DNA from: Oscillospiraceae bacterium
GTDB lineage: Bacteria; Bacillota; Clostridia; Oscillospirales; CAG-382
Length of the DNA stretch: 64,000 nt
NCBI GenBank assembly: GCA_015063785.1
Contig: SVTM01000004.1
Location: 38,708-102,707 of the forward strand
Reading direction: 5' to 3'
Below, in pieces: positions 26,658-36,518 of this stretch. Position 1 is the stretch's first letter; every line of letters begins with the position of its first letter. The notes beneath the pieces were generated by a model, which did not search any database, was not told the origin of the DNA, and saw only the letters and a program-made list of their open reading frames with translations. A program made the translations under genes and the position numbers.

Positions 26658-26966
26658 ATGGCAGGCAGAAAAAGTTCGGATAAAGGTTTTTATGTAATAA
26701 TCGCACTCATCGTTCTCGTTGTTGCGGCGATCGCTTACGTTATCATCAGCGGCAGCTACATCCCCGGAACAAACGACGGCGCGGCAGATGACAACGCAAC
26801 AGTTGAAGGCGAAGCAAACGTTGACAATGAAGCAGACGCTGAAACAGAAGCAGACGCTGAAACAGAAGCAGACGCTGAAACAGAAGCAGGCGCCGAAGCA
26901 GAAGCAGACGCTGAAACAGAAGCAGACGCTGAAACAGAAGCAGACGCCGAAGCAAAGGCTGAATAA
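26658..26966 (+). CDS. Small membrane-anchored protein with acidic ADAETE repeats (102 aa)
   Basis: MAGRKSSDKGFYVIIALIVLVVAAIAYVIISGSYIPG... then (A-D-A-E-T-E)n. Confidence 0.7.
   Translation: MAGRKSSDKGFYVIIALIVLVVAAIAYVIISGSYIPGTNDGAADDNATVEGEANVDNEADAETEADAETEADAETEAGAEAEADAETEADAETEADAEAKAE
26832..26957 (+). repeat. Seven tandem 18-bp repeats (consensus gcagacgctgaaacagaa)
   Basis: Units at 26832, 26850, 26868, 26886 (variant gcaggcgccgaagcagaa), 26904, 26922, 26940 (variant). Confidence 0.9.
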
Positions 26967-26986
26967 TTCAGACGGGATTTTTGTCT

Positions 26987-27988
26987 ATGAATAAAAGAAT
27001 AAAGCTTTGCGCACTTCTTCTCGTGCTTTGTGTTGCGGTTTGTCTTTCGTTGACAGGCTGTCCCAGAGCTTGCGCCCCCAGTATTCTTGATTTTGCCGAT
27101 GACGATTTTGCCCAGCTTTGCGGTGAAATATTCGACAAGGATTACAAGCGCGTCACTGCAGAGGATATGGCGAGCATCGAATCTTTCGGCATACTCACCT
27201 ACGGCGAGGACAACACCGTTTCGGTTGGCTTTACCGGTTCTATCGAAAATCCCACCGACACCAATACCAAGGTCATCGACATCACGGGTCTTATATTCGA
27301 TAGCTTTGACGATTTTGCATATCTCACAAATCTTCGTGTATTTACGTCGACCTATACGACAAACAGCGATTACAGTTTCCTTGCAAACTGCAAAGAACTT
27401 GAGGTCATCAGCATCTACGGCAACTCCGAGTGCCGTGGATTTGATTTTCTCGCCGAGCTCCCCAAGCTTTATAGCTTTACCCTCGAGTCTGGCGTCATCG
27501 AAGATCTTTCGGTGTTCGATTCCATGACGGGGCTGCGTCAGCTTTCTCTCAACTCTGTGTCCACCAAGATTGACCCCGATTATCTTCTTCGCGAAGAGGG
27601 CACCACGATTGAAGAGCTGGGTTATGACGAGGCGATGATAATGGAGCTGTCGTTTTTGAAAAACCTTGTAAACCTCGAGGAGCTCTCAATAACGAGCGGT
27701 CTTATCGACGACCTTTCTCCTCTTACAGGGCTTTCAAAGCTTAGACGTCTTGACCTTTCTTACAACTCGATCGCAGATGTAACTCCCATTGCACAGCTTG
27801 CAGGTAGTCTTGAATTCGTCGATCTCACCCAGAGCATTCTTTCGGATGTTTCACCCCTTGCACAGCTTGACGAGAACAAGATCACAAAGATCATTCTCGA
27901 TCTTTGCTATGGCATCGAGGATTGGTCGCCCCTTGACAAGTTTGATCCTTCACAGATCCAGGGCAGACCCACCGGCAACGAAAAATAA
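26987..27988 (+). CDS. Leucine-rich-repeat lipoprotein
   Basis: MNKRIKLCALLLVLCVAVCLSLTGC lipobox; LRRs NLEELSITSGLIDDLSPLTGLSKLRRLDLSYNSIADVTPIAQL. Confidence 0.87.
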   Translation: MNKRIKLCALLLVLCVAVCLSLTGCPRACAPSILDFADDDFAQLCGEIFDKDYKRVTAEDMASIESFGILTYGEDNTVSVGFTGSIENPTDTNTKVIDITGLIFDSFDDFAYLTNLRVFTSTYTTNSDYSFLANCKELEVISIYGNSECRGFDFLAELPKLYSFTLESGVIEDLSVFDSMTGLRQLSLNSVSTKIDPDYLLREEGTTIEELGYDEAMIMELSFLKNLVNLEELSITSGLIDDLSPLTGLSKLRRLDLSYNSIADVTPIAQLAGSLEFVDLTQSILSDVSPLAQLDENKITKIILDLCYGIEDWSPLDKFDPSQIQGRPTGNEK

Positions 27989-28002
27989 ATTTTCACTTTT
28001 TG

Positions 28003-28040
28003 ACATATCCTGTGCACATTTGCACGGGATATGTTTTTTT
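28003..28040 (+). terminator. Terminator after LRR lipoprotein
   Basis: ACATATCCTGTGCA-catt-TGCACGGGATATGTTTTTTT. Confidence 0.85.
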
Positions 28041-28052
28041 GCAAAAACACTA

Positions 28053-28081
28053 TTGAATTCGTTTTTTTTCCGTGATATAAT
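28053..28081 (+). promoter_or_regulatory. Sigma-A-type promoter of the 28105 gene
   Basis: TTGAAT-N17-TATAAT. Confidence 0.55.
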
Positions 28082-28104
28082 ATAAAAAACTTTGGAGGTA
28101 TGTT

Positions 28105-30024
28105 ATGGAAAAAATATCTCACTTTTCATCAGAAGAAAACCCTTGGGGCAAATCGCGCACCCCAAAGCTTTATATCAGTCCTCCGCTTTCAGAAAACATA
28201 ATAACCCTTTGGCCCAACTCTATGGTGGTCATCGGCGAGATAATGGGCGGTGCCGAGTCGCAGGTATATTCGACGGGAAAGCTTGCCGAGAGCAAATTGC
28301 CATCGTCGGCAATCGCCTTTTTGCACCAAGAACAGCTGCTTGACCGCGAAAAATGCGAATACAAAATAAGGCCCGACGGAATACCTGTACATTCTGTGGT
28401 ATACCGCACCAAAAACGCAGTTTTTGAAACAGAAAATTTTGCGGACACCGCTCGTGTGTCCACTGTTTTTGCACGTCTCACCATAACCAATATTTCGGAC
28501 GAAAAAATCACCGAAACCGCCACCCTTGTTTCAAGAACCGGCCCGGAGTTTGATCTTGTGGGCATTTGTGAACCCGACGGATACACAAGAGCCGAGCCGT
28601 CATATCACCGCATAAAGCTTCTGCCCCGTTGGCAGCATTCGGACGGTCTTATGACCGACGGAACGTATTCTGTATATTATAAGGCAGGCGAAAAGGTGAA
28701 GACGGTCGATTCCGATAGCTTCACCGCAAATTATACCGACAAGGACGGTATTTATTTTAATTTTGATCTCGATCCCGGCGAAAGCGCACACGTCGATGTG
28801 GCTTTCGGCAGGGGAGACGTGAAAAAAGATTTTTCGTATGATAAAGAAAAGGAAAAAGCAATCAGTTTCTGGGAAACCGAGCTTTCGCACATCGAGGTTT
28901 TCCCCAACAAGGATGATCCTTTTACGTACAACGTTTTCCGCGCCCTCGTTGTGCAGGGATTGCAGATGTTTAACTATCCGAAGAATTGCGACTACGTTAT
29001 CATGCGCCAAGGCGGTCTTCAGCGCAGAATGTGGCCGACAGAAAATCGCTCAATGATCGAGGCTCTCGCGCATATCGGCACTTTCGAAAAATTCCACGAT
29101 GCGATCCTTTCTACCTATTTCAATGTGCTCCAGGCGCAAAACGGAGAAATAAACAATTTTGGCGTGCATTGGGCGTCTATTACAGGCGCGGTTCTATATA
29201 GCTTTTCGGCGGCATCACAAAAGCACAAGACGCTTTTTGACAAATACAAGGACGGCGCATACAAGGCTTTCGTTTGGATGCAAGCACAGAGAAAAAAGGC
29301 AGATGAAGACCCCGGTCAGACCTCGGGACTTTTCCCTGCCGATCAGGATTCTGACTATCCTGCCGTTGCTCAAAGCTGGTCACAGACAGACGTCTGGAAT
29401 CTGCAGGCGTATGAAAAGTACGCGCAGGTGCTGGAATTTTATGCCGACGAACACTTCGCAGAAGTGTCTGCCGCGGCAAACGATTACAGAAATATACTTT
29501 GCGGTCTTTTTGCCCGTTTCGCAGACGAGCAGAAGGACAGCGACTATCTGGTTCTCCCCAAGGATCCAAAAAACGATCCCGAGCTTGAGGCATATCTCAA
29601 GCCTCTTCATCCCAACGACGGACAGTTCGGACCGTATATTCTGCTTTTCAGCGGCATTGCGGGCTATGGCACAAAGGATGCCGAAAAGGTGATCCGCTAT
29701 TACGACGAAGTTCTCGGCGATCACAAAAACGGACTTGTTTTGCCCCATAATGAGGTAAATATCACGTCAAAGGGCATCCAGTGGTATCTGAACTGGCTCG
29801 AATATAAATTGTATTTTTATTACAGAAGATCGGGAAGAAACGATCTTGCCCGTCCGCTTTTGCAGGCACAGTTCAAATACGGTATGACAAACGAGTTCTA
29901 TATGGCAGAAAGATACGACGACCACGATGCATACTTTACTCCGTGGTGTCCCAATTGCTCTGCCGCCGCCAGAACCATTCTTATGATCTGCGATTGGTAC
30001 GGCAATAATCTCGGTGATTTATAA
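28105..30024 (+). CDS. Putative six-hairpin (alpha/alpha)6 glycosidase-like enzyme
   Basis: 639 aa without signal peptide; RALVVQGLQMFNYPKNCDYVIMRQGGLQRRMWPTENRSMIEALAHIGTFEKFHDAI...GLFPADQDSDYPAVAQSWSQTDVWNL; family by resemblance only. Confidence 0.55.
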   Translation: MEKISHFSSEENPWGKSRTPKLYISPPLSENIITLWPNSMVVIGEIMGGAESQVYSTGKLAESKLPSSAIAFLHQEQLLDREKCEYKIRPDGIPVHSVVYRTKNAVFETENFADTARVSTVFARLTITNISDEKITETATLVSRTGPEFDLVGICEPDGYTRAEPSYHRIKLLPRWQHSDGLMTDGTYSVYYKAGEKVKTVDSDSFTANYTDKDGIYFNFDLDPGESAHVDVAFGRGDVKKDFSYDKEKEKAISFWETELSHIEVFPNKDDPFTYNVFRALVVQGLQMFNYPKNCDYVIMRQGGLQRRMWPTENRSMIEALAHIGTFEKFHDAILSTYFNVLQAQNGEINNFGVHWASITGAVLYSFSAASQKHKTLFDKYKDGAYKAFVWMQAQRKKADEDPGQTSGLFPADQDSDYPAVAQSWSQTDVWNLQAYEKYAQVLEFYADEHFAEVSAAANDYRNILCGLFARFADEQKDSDYLVLPKDPKNDPELEAYLKPLHPNDGQFGPYILLFSGIAGYGTKDAEKVIRYYDEVLGDHKNGLVLPHNEVNITSKGIQWYLNWLEYKLYFYYRRSGRNDLARPLLQAQFKYGMTNEFYMAERYDDHDAYFTPWCPNCSAAARTILMICDWYGNNLGDL

Positions 30025-30031
30025 GAAAAAC

Positions 30032-30068
30032 AAAAGGCTATGATGCACTATCTTGCATCATAGCCTTT
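30032..30068. terminator. Bidirectional terminator overlapping the end of the AraC gene
   Basis: AAAAGGCTATGATGCA-N-TGCATCATAGCCTTTT. Confidence 0.85.
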
Positions 30069-30926
30069 TCTCATTGCGCCGGGGGTCATGCCAAATTCTC
30101 GCAGAAACAGGCGGTTGAAATATGAAACGTCGCAAAAACCTGTGTCAAGAGCAATGTCAGTTATGCTTTTTTGCGTGTTGCGCAAAAGATAGACCGCTGA
30201 CGAAAGCCGCGTTTTGTTGATGTACTGCGGAAGAGTTATGCCAAAATGCTTTTTGAAAAGGCATCTGAAATGCGAGGTTGAAAGTCCGCATATTTCCGCA
30301 ATATCTGTGCCTTTCATTTTGGCGGGGTCGGTGTAGTTTTCGCGGATATACATTATGGCAGGTTCAAGTTTTCCCAGTCTGTCGCGACTGCGGCTGATGT
30401 TGTCGATATCGCCGATGCGACCCATTTCAAGGATGATGCGTGCTGCAATCAGGCTTTTTTCAAATGCGCCTTGTTCGTCATTGTTGCCGTGCCCGACAAG
30501 CTCGTAAAGAAGCTTTGCAAGAAGCGGATGCTCGCCTTCTTCAAAGATCCCACAGTACCCTTTGGATGCAGCTTTTTGCAGAATGTCTGCAAGCTTTGCA
30601 CTGTCGCAAACAGAAAGGTCAAACGGGTTTATAAAAACCCAGATCCACACACTCTTCACATTTTCGTCGGATCGTGAAAGGTGGGGGACGTTGGTGCTGA
30701 CGCACGAAATATCGCCTTTTTTGAAGCGGTATACGTGGTCTTCAATGTGGCTTTCGCCGCTACCCTCAATGCATACGCCAAGCTCAACACATTGATGATA
30801 ATGAAGCGCGTATATAGGCTCGTCGCAAAGAACAGCGTTCGATCCCACAGAAATGCCGTTTTTTATTTCGATATATCCTTTCTGATAGCAGATCGGAAAA
30901 TTTTGTTTTCGCAGTTCGTATTTCAT
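30048..30926 (-). CDS. AraC-family transcriptional regulator
   Basis: Cupin N-terminus HYHQCVELGVCIEGSGESHIEDHVYRFKKGD; C-terminal ISTSHFRCLFKKHFGITLPQYINKTRLSSAVYLLRNTQKSITDIALDTGFCDVSYFNRLFLREFGMTPGA. Confidence 0.93.
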   Translation of the reverse strand: MKYELRKQNFPICYQKGYIEIKNGISVGSNAVLCDEPIYALHYHQCVELGVCIEGSGESHIEDHVYRFKKGDISCVSTNVPHLSRSDENVKSVWIWVFINPFDLSVCDSAKLADILQKAASKGYCGIFEEGEHPLLAKLLYELVGHGNNDEQGAFEKSLIAARIILEMGRIGDIDNISRSRDRLGKLEPAIMYIRENYTDPAKMKGTDIAEICGLSTSHFRCLFKKHFGITLPQYINKTRLSSAVYLLRNTQKSITDIALDTGFCDVSYFNRLFLREFGMTPGAMRKGYDAR

Positions 30927-31146
30927 AATCCACCTTTTTTTGATGTTTTAACATATTATATTTTATATATCAAACAAAATTGAGAATATATTGATAACAA
31001 ACGGTAAATACAAAAAATATAAGAAAAAATAAAAAAATACTGCAAATAATCAGCGAAAAATCCAAAAAACACCCCTTTTGTCATTGTGGCACTATCAAAA
31101 AACGGCTAATATAGGAATATATACCGACGACAAAAAGGAGATAGTT

Positions 31147-32256
31147 ATGAACAAATATGACATTGCGGCAATCATCTGGCCTGCATACACCGGTGACGAA
31201 CCCAGAACACGCATTTTCTGGCCCGAGGGCTATGGCGAATGGCAGACCGTCAAGGCGGCACAACCGAGATATCCCGGTCATCAGTGGCCAAGAAAACCCG
31301 TTTGGGGTTATGTAAACGAGGCGGATCCATACGTTATGGAAATGGAGATCAACGCCGCCGCAGATCATGGAGTAAACGTTTTCATTTACGATTGGTATTG
31401 GTTTGACAACAGACCTTTTCTCGAACAGTGTCTTGACAACGGCTTTTTGAAAGCCCGCAACTGTGACAGAATGAAGTTTTATCTGATGTGGGCAAACCAC
31501 ACGGCGGATTCCATGTGGGACACACGCACCTCACATTATTGGGACCCCATCTGGGACGGCGCCGTAAACCGCGAAACTTTTAACACAATAGTAAACAGAA
31601 CGATAGAAAAATACTTCTCCCGACCCAATTATTATAAGATAGACGGCAAACCCGTATATATGCTCTTTGACATCATGAATCTTGTCCGCGGACTTGGCGG
31701 AGTGGAAGAAACGTGGGATGCGCTGAACTATTTCCGCGAACAAACGGTAAAGGCAGGTTTCCCCGGGCTCGAACTCCATCTCACTGTACGCCGCGACAGC
31801 CACATGGCACAGAAGATTGATGAAAAAAGCGGCATGACCGTTCTTGAATTTATCAACAAAACCGGCTTTGACGGGGTGACCCATTACGGATTTTTGGATT
31901 TTGTCAACGTAAAGCAAAACTATGCCGACGTTCTTGTTGACGTTGAAAAGGGATATAAAAAGACGGCAGAACAGGTTAATTCCATCTATTACCCCAACGT
32001 TTCCATGGGCTGGGATACCACCCCAAGATACCCCCATCGCGAGGATGACAATATCTGCACCGAAACCACTCCCGAAAACATCAAAAAAGGTTTTGAACTT
32101 GCAAAGAAATACGTTGATGAAACAAAAGGGCTCAAAGCTCCTCTCATCATCGTAAACAGCTGGAACGAATGGACCGAGGGCACATATATACAACCCGACA
32201 ACATCAACGGCTACGGTTACCTGAAAGCTCTTAAAGAAGTTTTTCTTGATAAGTAA
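31147..32256 (+). CDS. GH99-like / WbsX-type protein
   Basis: YDIAAIIWPAYTGDEPRTRIFWPEGYGEWQTVKAAQPRYPGH...MEMEINAAADHGVNVFIYDWYWFDNRPFLEQCL...IIVNSWNEWTEGTYIQPD. Confidence 0.85.
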   Translation: MNKYDIAAIIWPAYTGDEPRTRIFWPEGYGEWQTVKAAQPRYPGHQWPRKPVWGYVNEADPYVMEMEINAAADHGVNVFIYDWYWFDNRPFLEQCLDNGFLKARNCDRMKFYLMWANHTADSMWDTRTSHYWDPIWDGAVNRETFNTIVNRTIEKYFSRPNYYKIDGKPVYMLFDIMNLVRGLGGVEETWDALNYFREQTVKAGFPGLELHLTVRRDSHMAQKIDEKSGMTVLEFINKTGFDGVTHYGFLDFVNVKQNYADVLVDVEKGYKKTAEQVNSIYYPNVSMGWDTTPRYPHREDDNICTETTPENIKKGFELAKKYVDETKGLKAPLIIVNSWNEWTEGTYIQPDNINGYGYLKALKEVFLDK

Positions 32257-32261
32257 AAAAA

Positions 32262-32296
32262 TCTCCCCTTTGGTAATCAGCCAAAGGGGAGAAAAT
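32262..32296. terminator. Terminator between convergent genes
   Basis: TCTCCCCTTTGG-taatcag-CCAAAGGGGAGA followed by AAAATTTTTT. Confidence 0.85.
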
Positions 32297-32318
32297 TTTT
32301 TGCCGTATTACGGCTGTT

Positions 32319-33599
32319 TTACTCTGAAACCATCTCACGAAGCTTTACGTTTTCCATGTGAAGCCCAAAAACGTTCATGGCATCGATCGGAATTTCTGCC
32401 GCAACGTCGATGTCGGAAAGGTAAATGTTTTCAAGATCATATCCGCGCTCGCCGCAAAGCTTTATTCCGCACTTCGCTTTTTCGCATCTGACGCCGGAAA
32501 TTGAAATGTTGCGCATTTTCGGCATGTTTTCAATAGGCTTTGACTGGTCGTCAAGCTTTTCGCCGGTGTAGCGCATGGTTATATAAACGGCGGCAGAGGT
32601 GGTTTTTGTGGCGGTTATATTTTCGCAGTCGATATTTTCAACAACACCGCCTCTGCCTTTCATGGTCTTGAATCTGACGGCGCTGTAAAGGTTGCCGTCA
32701 AAATGGCAATCGTGGATATATGCGTTTCTGATGCAGGCGCTGGTTTCACTGCCCACGGTAAATCCGCCGTGTCCGCCCGACGAAACGATGTTTCGGATCT
32801 CAATATCCTCACATGGCACACCCACGTCCCATGCATCCTCGTCGCGTCCTGCTTTAAGGCAACAAACGTCGTCGCCCGTTTCAACGTCAAGCCGCTCCAC
32901 AAGACCGCGCTTGCACGATTCGAGATTCACTCCGTCGGTGTTGGGGGAATCTACGGGATTTCTTATCACAAGGTCTCTGATAATGATATTTTTGCACCAG
33001 GCGGGATGCACCGTCCACGAGGGGCTGTTTTTCATGGTTATGCCCTCGATCAGCACGTTTTCACATTCCACAAACTGCAACATTCTCGGTCTTACGCCCT
33101 GCTCGGGCTTGTCATAAACTCTTTCGGAAAGGGGAGCGAGCGCCTTGCCCTTTTTCATCAGATCCTGCATGCCGATATTGTGATTTTTCATCGGCCACCA
33201 GACTTTTCCGTGACCGTCAAGGGTTCCTTTTCCCGTGACGGCTATGTTCTTGCATTTGTAAGCATAAAGAAAATGGCTGGGAGAATAGCATCTGTTTCCG
33301 CCGAGTATTCCGTATACAACGGGGAGATAATCGTTAAAATCTTCGCTGAAATGTAAAAGAGAACCTTCTTCAAAATGAAGATCTACATTGTCTTTAAGAT
33401 GAATTGCTCCGGAAAGCCATTGACCGCGCGGCACAACAACGTGTCCTCCACCGCTATACGAGCAGGCACATATAGCGTCGTTTATCGCTTTTGTCGATTT
33501 GAATTCTGTGCCTTCCTTCGCTCCGTAATCTCTGATATCAAAGGAGCGGTCCGGAAAAACGGGAGCGACAGGAAGCTCAAAGGGGGTAAAAAATTTCAT
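32319..33599 (-). CDS. GH28 polygalacturonase/pectinase-like glycoside hydrolase
   Basis: DIRDYGAKEGTEFKSTKAINDAICACSYSGGGHVVVPRGQWLSGAIHLKDNVDLHFEEGSLLHFSEDF...NTDGVNLESCKRGLVERLDVETGDDVCCLKAGRDEDA...GHGGFTVGSE. Confidence 0.93.
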   Translation of the reverse strand: MKFFTPFELPVAPVFPDRSFDIRDYGAKEGTEFKSTKAINDAICACSYSGGGHVVVPRGQWLSGAIHLKDNVDLHFEEGSLLHFSEDFNDYLPVVYGILGGNRCYSPSHFLYAYKCKNIAVTGKGTLDGHGKVWWPMKNHNIGMQDLMKKGKALAPLSERVYDKPEQGVRPRMLQFVECENVLIEGITMKNSPSWTVHPAWCKNIIIRDLVIRNPVDSPNTDGVNLESCKRGLVERLDVETGDDVCCLKAGRDEDAWDVGVPCEDIEIRNIVSSGGHGGFTVGSETSACIRNAYIHDCHFDGNLYSAVRFKTMKGRGGVVENIDCENITATKTTSAAVYITMRYTGEKLDDQSKPIENMPKMRNISISGVRCEKAKCGIKLCGERGYDLENIYLSDIDVAAEIPIDAMNVFGLHMENVKLREMVSE

Positions 33600-33783
33600 T
33601 GGTCGTACCTCAAATCTTTGTTTTGTATATTCATTATACCTCCGCATTATGTAAAAGTCAATCGCGGCATCGGGTTTCGATGTTGCAAAAAACGATCACT
33701 TAAAAATCGTGATTATACAGTGTGTTTACGCCAATTGGACAAATTGTTTGAATTGTTTCTTGATTTTTTGGTGTTTCTCACAG

Positions 33784-33812
33784 TTGACATATTTTGCCGA
33801 GTGTGGTAGTAT
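33784..33812 (+). promoter_or_regulatory. Sigma-A-type promoter of MATE gene
   Basis: TTGACA-N17-TAGTAT. Confidence 0.6.
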
Positions 33813-33867
33813 ACCCTTGAAAGGCAGATCCTTTTTGAAACATAAGCACCGAATCGAGGTGAATGAT

Positions 33868-35253
33868 ATGAGCAAACATCATATCAATTACAAGAAAATT
33901 GACACAGGGCATCTTGCCGTCACTCTTACCATATTTCTGCCCGTATTTATCGAAACGGCCCTTTCGTCGTTCTATGGCGTCATAGATATGATGATGGTCG
34001 GAAAGTACGATGCCGACGGTCTTGCCGCAATTGGCCTTACGTCAAATCCGCTTTCGATCTTTCTTTCACTTTTCCAGGCGATAAACGTCGGAACCACCAC
34101 TCTTGTGGCGTGGAACGTGGGTGCAAAGAAAATGAAAGAAGCCCAGGACATCATGAAAATTTCGCTTATCCTGAACCTTGTTTCGGGTATTGTTATGACA
34201 GTGTTCGGTATGCTTATGTCCCGTCCGATCGTCGCTTTTATGGGCGGCAGGGGAAAGGTGGCACAGCTTGCCATTGATTATTATGACATTCTCGTCGTGG
34301 GCACCACTTTCCAGGCACTGACCTTCAGCGTCACCGCCGCCATGCGCGGAGCAGGTCTTTCCAAGGTGCCGATGATGTACAATACCTTCTCAAATCTTTT
34401 GAACGTTGTAGGCAACTGGATTCTTATCGACGGAAAATTCGGCATTCCTCCACTTGGGGTTCTTGGTGCAGGCTATTCCACCCTTATCAGCCGCATAATC
34501 TGCTGCCTGTGGGCTTTGTGGTATGCTTTCTATTCAAAAGGAAACGGAATTTCTTTCCGCAATAAATACGGAAAATTTGTTTTTCAATGGAAAAAAGTCG
34601 TACAGATGTTGCGAATTGGTATTCCCAGTGCCGTCGAAAACCTCATCATGAACTGCGGCTCGATGTTTTACGTCAAGATAGTCAACAGCCTCGGAAATGC
34701 GGCATTTTCGGCGCATCAGATATGTAACAACGTAAATTCGCTCACATCGGCTCCAAGTATTGCTCTTGGTGTTACGGCAAACACCGTCATCGGTCAATAT
34801 CTTGGTGCAGGTGAATTTGACAATGCAAAAAAATACAAGTCTTATCTTTGCAGGGCATCTCTTGCGATCTCTGTGCTTATGGGAACCATAGAGGTTTTGT
34901 TTGCAAGACAGATTGCAGGACTATACGTCAAACCCGGGGAGACAGAGATACTTGCGCTTGCCTTGCCGATCTTTTATATCGTCGCGGTGCAGTATATCAC
35001 AGGCCACCTCAACGGCGTTGTAATGGGAGCATTGCGAGCGGCAGGCGACACTCAGTTTGCGCTATATCTCAACTCTCTCAGCTTCTTTTTCTGGCGTATT
35101 CCTTTGGCATATCTGTTCGGGGTCGTTTTCGGTTGGGGACTTACGGGCGTGTGGCTTTCGCTTCTTGCCCACAGCTGGTTGAATTTTGTCGTTATCGGTA
35201 TAAGATATCGCTCGGGCAAATGGCTCGGCATATACAAGAAAGCAAATGAGTAA
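33868..35253 (+). CDS. MATE-family efflux transporter
   Basis: LAVTLTIFLPVFIETALSSFYGVIDMMMVGKYDADGLAAIGLTSNPLSIFLSLFQAINVGTTTLVAWNVGAKK. Confidence 0.93.
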   Translation: MSKHHINYKKIDTGHLAVTLTIFLPVFIETALSSFYGVIDMMMVGKYDADGLAAIGLTSNPLSIFLSLFQAINVGTTTLVAWNVGAKKMKEAQDIMKISLILNLVSGIVMTVFGMLMSRPIVAFMGGRGKVAQLAIDYYDILVVGTTFQALTFSVTAAMRGAGLSKVPMMYNTFSNLLNVVGNWILIDGKFGIPPLGVLGAGYSTLISRIICCLWALWYAFYSKGNGISFRNKYGKFVFQWKKVVQMLRIGIPSAVENLIMNCGSMFYVKIVNSLGNAAFSAHQICNNVNSLTSAPSIALGVTANTVIGQYLGAGEFDNAKKYKSYLCRASLAISVLMGTIEVLFARQIAGLYVKPGETEILALALPIFYIVAVQYITGHLNGVVMGALRAAGDTQFALYLNSLSFFFWRIPLAYLFGVVFGWGLTGVWLSLLAHSWLNFVVIGIRYRSGKWLGIYKKANE

Positions 35254-35300
35254 GGTCGTTTTGGCTTTTTCAAAAAAATAAGTTTTGGCGTTTTGAGCAA

Positions 35301-35337
35301 AACAGTGCCCCGTTTCTTTTGAAACGGGGCTGTTTTT
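35301..35337. terminator. Bidirectional terminator
   Basis: GCCCCGTTTC-tttt-GAAACGGGGC flanked by A and T runs. Confidence 0.85.
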
Positions 35338-35340
35338 TAA

Positions 35341-36348
35341 TTATTTCACGGTGATTATAAGCGCGTGGCCTTTGTCGTACATATTTCCTGTCAGAACGTA
35401 CTGGGGGATGAATGTGTCAACCTTGTTGCCGTTTTCGTCTTTGTAGGAGGCGACGATTTCGGTGTAGTAATCAGAATGCCAGTGTCCGCAGAAAATACCT
35501 TTTACAACATCGGCGTTTTCGGTCATCAATTTGTAAAGGCGCATGGTTGTCTCGTCGGATTTTGCGCTGCCGATAAAGTTGTCGCAGAAGTTGCGGCTGC
35601 CCGAACCGTCGTTGATGCGGATGGGGTTTACGTTCTTTTCTTTTTCGTTGTGGGTACAGATCTGCTCGTGCTGGAAAACAAGAATTATGTGTTGGTCGCG
35701 TCGTGCATCGGCAAGCTCTTTTTCAAACTTTTCTACCTGGTGATCAAAATATCTCGACTGTCCGTTGTTAAGAACCACAACGCGAACCTTGTCGCCAAGA
35801 ACTTTAGAAACGTAATGAACGTCGTGGCGCCAGTTTTCCTTTACAAGATCATATCTCGATTCAAGGGTGGTGTCGTCGGCAACTTTGCCCTGCATTACAC
35901 GGGTGATATCGTGTCCGCCGAGCGAAACGAGAGTGTCGGGATAGGGCTTCCAGATCAACTCGTCCATCAGATCAAAGGTGCCCCAGGTGATATAGTCGAT
36001 GGTGTCACCCGTTATAATGGTCTGGTCGAAAAACTTCGAAAGTTCCATGGTGCGGATAGTGTTGGGTACGGTGCGGCCGTCGCGGAAAGCCATGCGATAA
36101 TCTCGTGTAGAGAGAATGCACGGACGCATTTCGATACAGTCGCGGGCGTTCAGACAGTTAAGATGAAAGTCTGTGGAATGAAGAATTTCCACGGGCTCAC
36201 CGCCGCGTCCCGAGTCGATCACAGCCTCACGGAACATAATTCCGTCTTCGCCGAGCTTGTAGATATATGTGTTCATATCATCAGCAGTGCCGACGATATC
36301 AATCTTTTCCTGCGCAAAGTATTCTTGCTTTTCCTTAGAGTTTATCAT
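35341..36348 (-). CDS. Metallophosphoesterase-like protein
   Basis: EILHSTDFHLNCL, TIITGDTIDYI, LVSLGGHDITR, GIFCGHWHSDYYTEI. Confidence 0.85.
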   Translation of the reverse strand: MINSKEKQEYFAQEKIDIVGTADDMNTYIYKLGEDGIMFREAVIDSGRGGEPVEILHSTDFHLNCLNARDCIEMRPCILSTRDYRMAFRDGRTVPNTIRTMELSKFFDQTIITGDTIDYITWGTFDLMDELIWKPYPDTLVSLGGHDITRVMQGKVADDTTLESRYDLVKENWRHDVHYVSKVLGDKVRVVVLNNGQSRYFDHQVEKFEKELADARRDQHIILVFQHEQICTHNEKEKNVNPIRINDGSGSRNFCDNFIGSAKSDETTMRLYKLMTENADVVKGIFCGHWHSDYYTEIVASYKDENGNKVDTFIPQYVLTGNMYDKGHALIITVK

Positions 36349-36518
36349 ATCAAAAACCTCCGAAAAATGTTTTCTTATTTGAGTTTATAGCAAAAAACAG
36401 CAAAAGTCAAGCAATTTGATAAAATTGTCCCAAAAGTTCTGCAAGTTTCGAAAAACACCTTGAAAAGCAAGGCTTTTTTTGGTACAATATATAAAAATTC
36501 AGTTAGGAGATTTTAATC

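Noticed and set aside
26746-26955. Leu/Arg-rich minus-strand ORF
   Set aside because: Antisense reading of the ADAETE tandem repeat
26832-26957. Possible CRISPR-like repeat
   Set aside because: 18-bp direct repeats are contiguous without spacers and lie in frame within a coding region
35365-36390. 341-aa plus-strand ORF
   Set aside because: Antisense to the metallophosphoesterase gene
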